Positions 32,955 through 43,958 of a stretch of 64,000 nucleotides of DNA are shown in pieces. Source of the DNA: Tanypteryx hageni. Taxonomy: Eukaryota; Arthropoda; Insecta; Odonata; Petaluridae. The position numbers and the translations under genes are program-made. Below the pieces are notes generated by a model that made no database searches, had not been told where the DNA came from, and worked only from the letters and a program-made list of their open reading frames with translations. Each line of letters opens with the position of its first letter. Positions within the stretch are counted from its first letter, which is position 1. Where the stretch lies: assembly GCA_028673005.1 (NCBI GenBank), contig CM054116.1, positions 19,725,840-19,789,839 on the forward strand. The letters are read 5' to 3'.

Positions 32955-35465
32955 TAGCTAAGAATTGTTTAAAACTATTATTTTTACATTTGGGGAAAAC
33001 GAAAATCGGTGCGGAGGTGAAATCTTTAGAATTAAAAGAACATTTGTAATGATGAAATGTCTGTCTGAAAAATGAATGTTTCTTGCAGTATGCAAGCATT
33101 TTATATCACCTTGAAGAACTACTAGTAATTATATATCGACGACTTTTACAGAGGAGGAGGATATAACATATATATAACAGGAGGATACTAATGTTTAAGC
33201 ACTTCCAGATGTGCTGGAGATTCGAAATTTTTTTCTTTGGTAGGATTTTGTGCAAAACCGACTAGAAAAAACGAAAATCTTGAAAAAGTTCAACAATGTG
33301 GCCGCTAAAAATTCGCAATTGTTTAAACAAATTTTCAAGGTTTATATATTTCCGAATGTGCCACGGAGTTAAAATTTTTTTTATAGGTAGAATTCTTAAA
33401 AAAACGAAATAGGGATTATAAAAATTTTGATATTTATATTTGTTTGGCAGTTAAAAATTCTTAAAATTTAAACAAATAGATAGCTGTTTAGGTACTATGG
33501 GATGAGCTAGGAAGCTGAAATTTTCAAATTATTTACAGCATAGTAAATTTGCACAAATAAACATTTCAATTTTACCATATATGTATTGCCGCGGCCGTTA
33601 AAAATTATTTAAATTTAAACAATTACAAAAATATTATTTTCTTTCTAGAAGTGCTGCAACGTTAAAATTTGGCTAAAATGTGTAGCATTAGAACCTTATA
33701 ATGAAGAATGTGTAAAATTTTTAAAATTGCGACATTTGGGGATTGTTTAAACTATTATTTTTACATGTGGGATAAACAAAAATCGCTGCGAGGTTGAAAT
33801 CTTTAGAATTGAAAGAATATTTGTAATGATAAAATGTCTGACTGAAAAATGAATGTTTTTTCAAGGTGAGATGTAATGCTTGCAGTATGCAAGCACCAAC
33901 TACTAGTATGTTATATCCTCCTCTGTAAGAGTCGTCGATATATAATGATAGGAGGATACTAATGTTTAGGCACTTCCAGATGTGCTGGAGATTCGAAATT
34001 TTTTTCTTAGGTAGGTGTTTGTGCAAAACCCACTAGAAAAACGAAAATCATGAAAAAGTGCAACAATGCGGCCGCTAAAAATTCGCAATTGTGTAAACAA
34101 ATTTTCAGGGTTTGGGCATTTCCGAATGTGCTACGGAGCTGAATTTTTTTTTTAAGTAGAATTCTTAAAAAAACGAAATAGGCATTAAACAAATTTTGAT
34201 ATTTTAATTTGTTTGGCAGTTAAAAATTCTTAAAATTTAAACAAATAGATAACTGTTTAGGTACTACGGGATGAGCTAGGAAGCTGAAATTTTTCAATTA
34301 TTTGCATAGTAGTAAATTTGCACAAATAAACATTTCAATTTTACCACATATGCTATGCAGCGGCCGTTGAAAATTATTTAAATTTAAACAATTAGAAAAT
34401 ATTATTTGACTTCTAGAAGTGCTACAACTTTAAAATTTTGCTAAATTGTGTAGCATTAGTACCCCATAATGGAGAAAGTGTAAAAATTTTAAATTGCAAC
34501 ATTTGGGGATTGTTTAAAACTATTATTTTTACATTTGGGGAAAACGAAAATCGGTGCGGAGGTGAAATCTTTAGAATTAAAAGAACATTTGTAATGATGA
34601 AATGTCTGTCTGAAAAATGAATGTTTTTTCAAGGTGATATGAAATGCTTGCAGTATGCAAGCACCAACTACTAGTATGTTATATCCTCCTCCTCTGTAGG
34701 TGTCGTCGATATATAATGATATATAACAGGACTATACTAATGTTTAAGCACTTTCAGATGTGCTGGAGATTCGAAATTTTTTTCTTAGGTAGGATTTTGT
34801 GCAAAACCGACTAGAAAAAACGAAAATCTTGAAAAAGTGCAACAATGCGGCCGCTAAAAATTCGCAATTGTTTAAACAAATTTTCATGGTTTATGTATTT
34901 TCGCATGTGCTACGGAGTTGAAATTTTTTTTGTAAGTAGAATTCTTAATAAAACGAAATAGGGGTTATACAAATTTTGATATTTTAATTTGTTTGGCAGT
35001 TAAAAATTCTTAAAGTTTAAACAATTGGATAACTGTTTAGGTACTACGGGATGAGCTAGGAAGCTGAAATTTTTAAATTATTTACAGTATAGTAAATTTG
35101 CACAAATAAACATTTCAATTTTACCATATATTTATTGCGGCGGCCGTTAAAAATTAATTAAATTTAAACAATTAGAAAAATATTATTTTATTTCTAGAAG
35201 TGCTACAACTTTAAAATTTGGCTAAAATGTGTAGCATTAGAACCTTATAATGAAGAAAGTGTAAATTTTTAAAATTGCGACATTTGGAGATTGTTTTAAG
35301 CTATTATTCTTACATGTGGGAAAAACGGAAATCGCTGCAGAAATGAAATCTTGAAATCTTTAGAATTAAAAGACCATTTGTAATGTTGAAATTTCTGTCT
35401 GAAAAATGAGTGTTCTTTTAATGTGAGATGAAATGCTTGCAGTATGCAAGCACCAACTACTAGTA
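32955..35465 (+). repeat. Satellite-like tandem array of a roughly 780-bp AT-rich monomer
   Basis: Just over three head-to-tail copies are present. The palindrome GCTTGCAGTATGCAAGC marks each unit at 33081 (first base altered), 33878, 34646 and 35435, giving periods of 797, 768 and 789 bp. Other landmarks are GCGGCCGCTAAAAATTCGC, GATGAGCTAGGAAGCTGAAA and TTATATCCTCCTC. Units differ by scattered substitutions. The same monomer occurs as single or partial copies at 3664-4047, 21740-22008, 22930-23170, 28284-29030 and 51310-51935, so it is both arrayed and dispersed. No open frame is conserved between units. Confidence 0.9.
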
Positions 35466-35501
35466 ATATATATGACAAAAAAGGTTGCAAATTTTATCAA
35501 A

Positions 35502-36742
35502 TTCCGTATCTGCCCGAATATAAGCCGACACTTTTTGTCAAAATCTATCGTGAAAAAAATCACCCTCGGCTTAAATGCGAGCCTGAGGAAAAATTTGGCA
35601 TCCTCGTACGACGCCATCGCTGAAAAATTTCTTGTTTCCATAGCATACCTCCTATATTCCACTGATAAGGCACTCGATGTCTTAAAAACGCTCCCTTCTT
35701 ACAGCGATTGCCCGGAGCTGTAATTTAAATTGCTATTGAAGGTTATTTATATATTTTAACACGTAGTTAAAAGTAAATGGGTTCTTATCCAAAGAAAACG
35801 GCGGTATATAAAACAATCGAGTTTTAACAACCCACCAGGTTCATAGCATGATTGCACGCTACAGCAAATTCGTTTTGATCATAATTTGCAACGAGTTCTT
35901 AAGATACCAACACCGGTCTTATTAGAGGTTTTTACAAATTCTGACTACACTAAGCTTCTTCAACTCTTTGTTTTAATTGCACTTCTTGATGCTGCAATCG
36001 ATTTAAAGTTAAGATGTAGCAGACGTCGTAGCTTTTACGGATCATTTAAATGGCAGGTACGTTAAAGTTAGGAGCCGACAGTATAAAGTAGTTCATATTA
36101 ATTTTTCTTGTTTATTTTATGTTTTCCTATAGCCATTGTCATTTTTGTATGCATGTTAAAACCCTCTTTCATAGAATGTATTAAACTTGCGTATACTAAC
36201 TAAGCAGACGATATCGTCTGCTTAGACAATTCCCAAAATTCGATGACGACTTTCGATGCGCAACTGTTTAAATTCCGCTAACATAAGATACGTCTGATTC
36301 GAAGGTGTGAGCAACGGCGTTAACTGTAATTCATCTGATAATTAACAGCAATAATAATAAAACTTGGAAACCTCTTTCATAGAATCTATTAAAATTGCGT
36401 ATAATGACTAAGTAGATGATCACGCCAAATTCGATGACAGCTTTCGATACGCAACAGTTTCAATTCCAGTAAGATAAATAAATATACTTACATTTGATTG
36501 TAAGGTGTGAGCAACGGCGTTGACTATATTTATAATTAACAGTAATAATACCTAATAAAACTTTACATGGAACGTATATAATAATACAGATGTAATGTAT
36601 AATGTATTCTAGGTTGTGTGTGCATGTCTGGTACACTTAAGCATAAAATTTACGAAAATACTTCTTTTGGCAAAAAATGTTGGAAAATTTCATGGGGTCG
36701 GCTTAAATCCGGGGTCGGCTTCTATTCGGGCAGATACGGTAC
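35502..36742. mobile_element. Terminal-inverted-repeat element, about 1.24 kb, non-coding
   Basis: CCGTATCTGCCCGAATATAA at 35504 and its complement ending at 36739 (TTCTATTCGGGCAGATACGG) form inverted ends, extended by TAAGCCGAC. ATCAAA on both sides (35496-35501, 36743-36748) is a possible target duplication. Inside, 36164-36360 and 36366-36563 are a roughly 200-bp tandem duplication (each with GTGAGCAACGGCGTT). No transposase is present. The superfamily is not certain; the ends resemble widespread metazoan DNA elements carrying an AATATAAGCCG motif. Confidence 0.75.
36200..36225. repeat. Perfect 26-bp palindrome inside the TIR element
   Basis: CTAAGCAGACGAT is followed directly by its reverse complement, with no spacer. 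The paired sequence in the second internal repeat (near 36405) has lost the symmetry. Confidence 0.85.
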
Positions 36743-36749
36743 ATCAAAG

Positions 36750-38300
36750 TATACTTCAATTTGTGAATATTTATATTTTTGATAAACATTTAAACTAACT
36801 GCAAAAATCAGATATAATAGAAGTTATACTTTGATTAAATGAGGAAAGGAATTTATTTTGTTTCCTGTCCAGGTAATATGAAAGAATATTTTAATAAATA
36901 GTAATTAAATTTGCAGGTAAATTAAATGAAACTGAAGCAAATTTTTCTAAGAAAAAATTTATTATAATAACCATATAAACAAAATAAACAAGAAAATATC
37001 ATCATTAAATTATATCAGAATTTGTATAATGATGTTCTGAACACACACATTATGTGTTCCAAAGAGAAATGATGAAATTTGGAACTTTTTGAAAAAATTT
37101 TAAAAGTTCTTGAAAATTAAGAATAAAATTAACTTTGTAAATTCCCAGAATACTTTTATTAAGAGACTATCTAGATTGTGACTCTCTACATCATCATCAG
37201 TAGTAATGTGTCGAAATCTAGATAAGGGCCTCTTAATAAAAGTATTGTAGGAATTTACAAAGTTAATTTTATTTTTAATAATGAATGAACAAAGTAACGC
37301 CAGAAACAATTGAGTACACTTTTGAAAATTAATTTACAGCAACTTTTAGATTCCAAGTTATAAGGTATCTTTTAATTTCTCTATTTACAAAAATGTACTT
37401 ATTTTTTAAATCAGAAATTTAAATATAAAATGGTTAAATAAAAGTTATAATAATAGTTATTTTTACGAAAAAGAGACATTAATGGTATAGCAATATATTA
37501 TGTAGGAAATAATATGCTTTTATCAAGAGACTTCGATGAAAAAGACACCCAACGCAATTATACAATAAATAAGTAAAAAGCAATTATACAGCAAAAATAA
37601 AAAGGGAATAGTACCATTTAATAACACATCTTTTCACTCAGCTTCCTTGGGGCAGCAAACTTGTGGGAGAGGATTATTCCTGTACAATAAATCACAATAT
37701 AACATTGCACATGTGATAAAGTAAGGTGTGCAAACATATTAAATTCCTAGATGATAGCTGCATCTTATCAAATGTTTCACATAAGAAATATTCATTTCAT
37801 ATAAGAAATGACAATAGGAACCTAATGGACAATTCAAAACCTACATATCTACTACTTTCACTCAATAACTACATGAATCAAAACATTCTCAGAATTTTTA
37901 AGCAGCTAAGTTTATGAAGGAAATTATAACTACCCTATCTGATATTAATTTTGCGAATAACAAAGATTCTCAGAACTCACAATACATTCTCGTAACTCTA
38001 CAATGAATAAACATCATGCGAGACATGGAGAACACTAATCGACTTTCAGTGAGAAAAATAATTATATTTAACTTATAAAATGTCCCGAAGCACCAAAAAA
38101 TATAAACAGTGTAAAGAAAACCAGCAATATACCAACTTCTAGAGTAACACTCAATTTTTTTTAAACCAAACAATGAACATTTAAATACAACACATACTAA
38201 ATATGTGATTTCCGTATATATATTCTACTCACTAAACAAAACATTTATACAACACTCGCGGAACACAGATAACATTACAAAATAATGCTAAATCAATACA
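36750..38300. other. AT-rich DNA; contains a foldback at 37118-37279
   Basis: Apart from the foldback there is no recognisable gene. Short frames such as 37726-37917 and 37970-38173 have no family resemblance. Confidence 0.5.
37118..37279. repeat. Foldback palindrome, about 60-bp arms, 38-bp loop
   Basis: The left arm 37118-37177 and right arm 37216-37279 are inverted copies with few mismatches (shared core AATACTTTTATTAAGAG). The loop contains ACATCATCATCAGTAGT. A transcript would form a long hairpin. It could be a snapback copy of an element terminus. Confidence 0.8.
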
Positions 38301-38308
38301 CTACCCAT

Positions 38309-40729
38309 TAGGGATGTGCCAAAAATAACAGAATAGGTATTTTTAACAGGTAGAGAATTTTAATAGGGATCTAAAATACCTATTACCAGATTACCCCTGT
38401 TATTACATAATAGGCACGGTTAACGTTACCGTATCATTTTCTTAAGAATTTTTCTAAAAAGTATCACTTCAGTTTCACAATGCCTGTTTTTAAAAGAAAC
38501 CATATTTTTTCATAATACCTATTCTAAAAACAATCCGTATAAGTTTTATGATGCTTTTTTCTTTCAAAATATTCCCTTCATGATATCTGTTCTACCTATT
38601 ATTTCCATAATACCTATTCTACCTAATATTAACAGGATACCTGGCTTAAAAACATTGTACTTGCAGAATTTGTTTTCTACATCCTCCTGTTGCAAAGGAA
38701 TTTAAAAATAATGATTCAAAGTCACCTTTCAGGAGATGAATTGCAATTTTATAGGGTACCTTTCGATAGTGGAAGATCAGGGATTTGTGGAATTCGTAAA
38801 AGCCCTAAATCCTTCGTATTGCTTGCCAAGTAAGAAGACCATTACTTACTGGATGCATGATCCCGTCCTCCTACGAACGTTGCATGATTTCTGTTCGACA
38901 GATTTTAGAATCTGTGACTAGTGTGTGTTTGACAGCAGATGGCTGGACTTCGAGGAATGCAGACAGTTATTTGGCAGTAACTGCTCATTATATTTCTAAA
39001 TACTTTGAATTAAAGACTCTTTTATTGGAATGTTCCGTAATAGATGGATCTCATACTAGTGCCAACTTAGCCGCCTACATCAAACGCATTGCTGAAAAAT
39101 TCGCTTTGTCGGATAAGGTATTAGTAGCAGTAACTGATAATGCTAGCAATATGAGAAATGCCATAAGGGAAGACCTAGGGTGGAAACACTTTAGGTGCTT
39201 TGCACATACATAAATTTGATTGTACAGGATACATTGAAAGGACCAAGGATAATTCTTGATAAAATAAAGGGTATCGTGTCACACTTCGGAAGAAGTACTT
39301 TGGCAAATGAAAAATTGATTTTCTACCAACAGAACTCGGGCATTTCTACCCAAAAAAGCTTCTCCAAGAAGTTCCTACACGGTGGAATTCCACATTTTTC
39401 ATCATTAAGCGACTCTTAGAACTGAGAGATGCTATGAAAACTGCACTTGCCCTTATAAATAAAAACTTACTAGTGCTTTCCGAGGAAGAGTGGCAGATAT
39501 GTTCTGATTTATGCGAAATTCTTCAGCCACCACAAAATTCAGCAGAGAAAAATACATTACAGGGAGCGAAATTATTGCTATTACAATGTGATTATTTTCA
39601 GTATATGATTCATTCTTGGAAGCAAACTATGACCCAACTGTGAAAAATACCATTAATGCAATACGTGATGGATTGTATAATAGATTTTGTGATTTAGAGT
39701 TTAGCAAAACAATTTCACTCTGCACATTTATAGATCCAAGGTTTAAAGTTTTTGTATTTTCAAACCCAAATGTAGCTGAAACAACGAAAAGAATGGCCAT
39801 AAATTTGGTGACGAAAATAATGAAATTGGTCGGCAGAACCAAGAGGTGCCAGAACAACGCATCCCCAGCGTAACACTAACGCAAGATTTTGTCTGTGGGA
39901 TGCTTTTGATAAGAAGATGGCAATAGCTCAACCTCAAGGTAAGTAGCAGTAACAAGTTATTTATTTCCTATTACAAATTTCAAAAATCATTAATTATTTA
40001 TTGTGTATTTTAGTCGGCACGACAACGTCTGCAGCGATCGAAGAGGTTCAGCGGTACTTAGATTGTAGTTATCTTCGTAGAGACCAAGATCCCCTCATGT
40101 GGTGGAAAGGAAATAGACACTTATACCCTTCACTGGCAAAATTAGTGGTACAAAAGTTCAACATGCTGGCAACCTCAATTTCATGCAAAAGACTCTTTTC
40201 CAAGGCCGGTATTGTTCTAAGTGAACGGCGCAGCCGGCTTAGTGCACGCCATGTAGAAAAACTGTTTTTAAACTCGAATTCATATTTATTATGAAATTCA
40301 TTCATTACAATAAATATAGTTCTGAATACTTTATGGGACTGAGTTAACTTCTTGTCCCATGTTAGTTTATTAATGATACGAGAAGCAGAATGATCATGTA
40401 TACTTTTTGCAATGTTTTTCTTATTCTTAGATATCTTCCTGTAATTATAAGTAATGGATGTAGCTGAATTTTATGACCTGAAAATGTTAATAAAATTGAA
40501 GTATGTGTTACCAAGATTATACGCCCCTCATGAGTTCAGTTACCATCTAGTGGCGTTTTTGTGAACTGCGTATCCATAAGTCTTGTTTGTAGTATGACGA
40601 CGATACCAGTAGGTGGAATGAAAATAGAAGGTGACCTGTTATTTTGGAACAGGTAATTTTAACAGGTATTAATTTTTAATAGTAATAGGTAGAACAGGTA
40701 TCGCAAAATAACACTTTTGCCCATCCCTA
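38309..40729 (+). mobile_element. hAT transposon, 2.4 kb, with intact ends
   Basis: The element starts TAGGGATGTGCCAAAA and ends with the complement of TAGGGATGGGCAAAAG. It is flanked on both sides by a perfect 8-bp duplication CTACCCAT (38301-38308 and 40730-40737). Sub-terminal stretches contain many AACAGGTA and AATAGGTA repeats in both orientations, the likely transposase binding sites. Inside is a single broken transposase gene. The perfect target duplication argues that the ends have been little disturbed since insertion. Confidence 0.93.
38736..40294 (+). pseudogene. hAT transposase with a spliceosomal-type intron
   Basis: Conserved blocks appear in order: IVEDQGFVEFVKALNPSY, SVCLTADGWTSRNADSYLAV (first catalytic Asp), LVAVTDNASNMRNAI (second Asp), CFAHT..NLIVQD, VPTRWNSTFFIIKRLLELRD, and the C-terminal dimerisation part RLFSKAGIVLSERRSRLS. 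The element needs at least four frame changes (near 38865, 39205, 39400 and 39630). An apparent 75-bp intron, 39939-40013, begins GTAAGT and ends TTTTAG, just before the C-terminal block. The position of the catalytic glutamate reads SISCKRLFS rather than the usual S..ERLFS, so the acidic residue is missing. The N-terminal BED finger is not recognisable. Confidence 0.85.
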
Positions 40730-40737
40730 CTACCCAT

Positions 40738-43500
40738 TGGTGTCGCCACCCTGACACTACCACTCAGGACACCGTGAGCGTGAGAGTATCACAGCAGGAA
40801 ATCATCGTCTGCTTGGAGAATTATTTCATCAATTTTCCCATCTGAAATTACGCGGTCTCATACATTTTCAAACTTATCACACATTGATCATAATTTCAAA
40901 ACCTGCAGGCACATGCAATAACCTGAATATGCATGCAGCCACTCAAAAAGATTTTAATTACATTTCTAGCATTAGAAGAACACGGAATAATACAATCCGT
41001 TGTCAGTTTAGAAAAGAATCATATTATGGTTCTTTTGGCCAAGTTCATTTGGTGTGCCAATAGCGTTATTAGCAAAACGTCTTCGGCAGTAAAAACAACT
41101 TTCATAATTAGTTTGACTCAAGTAACCTTAATTTAAATTTTAATCGCTATGTGATGTTATTTCAGATTTTAAAAGTATAATTTTTACAATAAGTTTATAC
41201 TAATCGACATTTAAGTTGTCTACCATGCGTTTTCTGATGTTCACTAAGAGTGAAAAATTAGTAGAATGAAAATGGTGACTAAAGCTTGAATAATTTTGTT
41301 TTTTCGTTATTTAAGTGAGGTTTCTTTGTGATTTGGTGGTACAACTTCTTTACAAAATGTATTTGGTACCAAGGAAAATGGAAATTCTGCAAAGTTATAC
41401 TTAAACTTATATTACGTTTTATTGATCGTAAGCGTCTACATGATTGATTTCATTTTTTAATTTATAAAAATATGTATGTTTACAGAAAAATGCTGATAAT
41501 TTAAAACAGAGAAAGCATAACTCAGGGCAGAAGGCGATAATTCTCAAATCAGAAATTTGATTTTCTGGCTATTAGCTACGTTAAGGTTTACCTGCTTTGG
41601 ATTGAAGTAAAAAATCGTAATAATATACGAAGCATACAAATAAACGATTTACGTTACTTGATATCTTAACTATCAGCTAATGGTTTTACAATTCTCTACA
41701 TGAAACCATTTTCCCGTAATATTGCAATAACTATTTTTGTGAAATATTGCTTCAAAACTTTTTCATATGTTTTGTGCGTAAATGTACGATCGCCATATCT
41801 CTTCCCGCCAAATGATGATACTAAATTTAGGCGAATTATTGAAAATAATTTGTTTCATTGAATGCTTATCGAAATCGCAATTTATGGAAATATGAACATT
41901 TTGTGGAATCATTTTTAAAAGTGCAGATTTTAATCTTGTCTGAAAAAATTGACAATCGTCGGAGGATCTCCCGGGAAGACAGTAATTCCCGTCGTTCAGT
42001 ACGCTTCAACTTTGACGGGCGCCCGCAATAAGGATTATTTCTGGATTTATGGCGCATCCACAATGGGGAGTGCTTTTTTCACAGGTTTTAATAAAAAAAT
42101 ATATTTTTTTTACATTTTTTATTTTATACTCATACAATTACGAGTGTGCCATTTTTCTTGATTAAATAAAGAGGTTCGCTTGGTCCATTATTATATTCTG
42201 TCATCTCCTCTTCTGTGATTATTAAATACCTCTAGGGAAGGAAAATTTCTTTTTCCACCCCTCAGGAGATGTAATGAGGGCCAGGATTGCTGGTGGTCAT
42301 TCTGGAAAATTGGCTAATAGGGTATGATCCACCCTCAGCCAAATATTGGATTTTAACAAACGTTGGCTCTTCTTTCAACGTGTTAATTTTTTCTTTTAAC
42401 GACAACATCTAGAAAATAAGTTGAAAAAAAAGAGGTAAATATTATTATTTTTTAATAATAATATTTGGAGGGTTGATAAATGAAAAACGTTTTAAAAATC
42501 GTTTTTACCGGGAGATCAAAGCGTTCAAAGACGCTTATATCGTTATTTAGAAATATATTTTTTCTAGACGGTCCAATTGGACGTCGCCGCTCATCTTCTC
42601 CAACTGGCGGCATTTCTTCGCGGCAAATAAGATCATCAAACGCTTTCTACAAGGCGATTAAAAAAATGTTTTAGGTAATGACGATTTTAAAAACGTTTAT
42701 TAATAAAAAAAGAAAATATAACTTACTGTTTGATATGGAGGCGGCGGTGACGGTGGTGAAAATAAAGATGAAGGTGCCTATCCGTCGCGTTCTACTACGA
42801 TTACAGGTTAAAGATCTCAAGGGGAGGAAAATGCGAGTATTTGGGAGAAAAGCACGGGATGACATAAAAGCAGTGGGTAGAGCGGGGAAAACCCAAGTCG
42901 AGGTCGGAGATTTGAAAATCGGTTCTAAAACCAGCAAGTGAATTGTGAGTACAGGGAAAATCCTCCTTTCCTCTATGCTACTCAGACAAAATACATACCA
43001 GTTCCGGTTTCTAATATATTTATGGTTCAACTTTGCTTCTATTCAAGACAAAAGTATTGTTTTTCGGCTGTTCCCGTTTGATTCCCGCTTAATATGTATT
43101 AAATATTTGAATATCAAAAAATCCCAGGATATTATCAATTAAAGAAAATGCGCATCATTTTCCGAAAAACAGGATGCTGAGAGAGATGTGTTGAAGTCCA
43201 AGGGTGGTCTAAGGAGCAAGGTCTCATTTCGAAAAAGATCCGAGAGTAGTGGAGGGAGGGGAAAACACGAAAGGGGAGTGGCATCTGGAGAAGAGTGTGA
43301 AACAAATTATTCACAGCATACTGCCAAAAGGCAGAAACGTCTTCCATGAAAATGGCCACATAAAGATACAAAGTATATGCCCTATCACACCATCTGGTTT
43401 TCCACTGTTTCACGCAAGATTTTTCTCTACCTCTCCGCCAGTCTGTTGCAACGACTTCGTTCGAGTGGTGGCAAACTCCGTGCGTTTCAGTAATTCCTTG
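40738..43500. other. AT-rich DNA, no gene recognised
   Basis: Several short frames (41866-42161, 42480-43142, 43135-43554) overlap on opposite strands without recognisable domains. 42560-42960 is locally GC-richer. The minus strand near 42730-42780 is proline-rich in one frame and ends at a donor-like CAGTAAG, but no second exon is visible. Confidence 0.4.
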
Positions 43501-43958
43501 ATGTGAAGCGGTAGCTGTAGAAGTGAAAAGTGTAGGTATATACCTGTGTGTCAACTCTGTCTTGTTTTTCTGAATGCATACGCATCACCTATAAGAAATC
43601 GTGGCAATTCTTTGCTGTCATTGGCGCTTTCATTAGTTCTGCAGACAGCCCTGCATCTAACCTTGTTTATTCTTATAGAACCCTCGGAAGCGACATCGTC
43701 TGTATAAAAAGAGATGTTGTCGAACGAGCGAGCGAGATGTCTCTAGCCCCTTTTCTGGCTACAAAGATTTGATTCGGTTACAGATAAGGAATGAGCTCGA
43801 TGTAGGAATAACTCTTCATTCTCGTTACAGTGTTACTGAAATAATAAAACATATTGCGTCAGAACTTAAAAAGAAGCTTACGTCGAAATTAATTGCCGAG
43901 GAAAGGAAAATTTCAGTTATAATTGATGATTCAATGACATTAGGCAATGTGTTGGTTC

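Noticed and set aside
37140..37240. A fifth hammerhead motif in the foldback loop
   Set aside because: CTGATGA is present on the minus strand, but no GAAA lies at the required distance on the same strand.
42480..43142. Overlapping frames on both strands as a small gene
   Set aside because: No domain, no consistent start context, and equal openness on the opposite strand.
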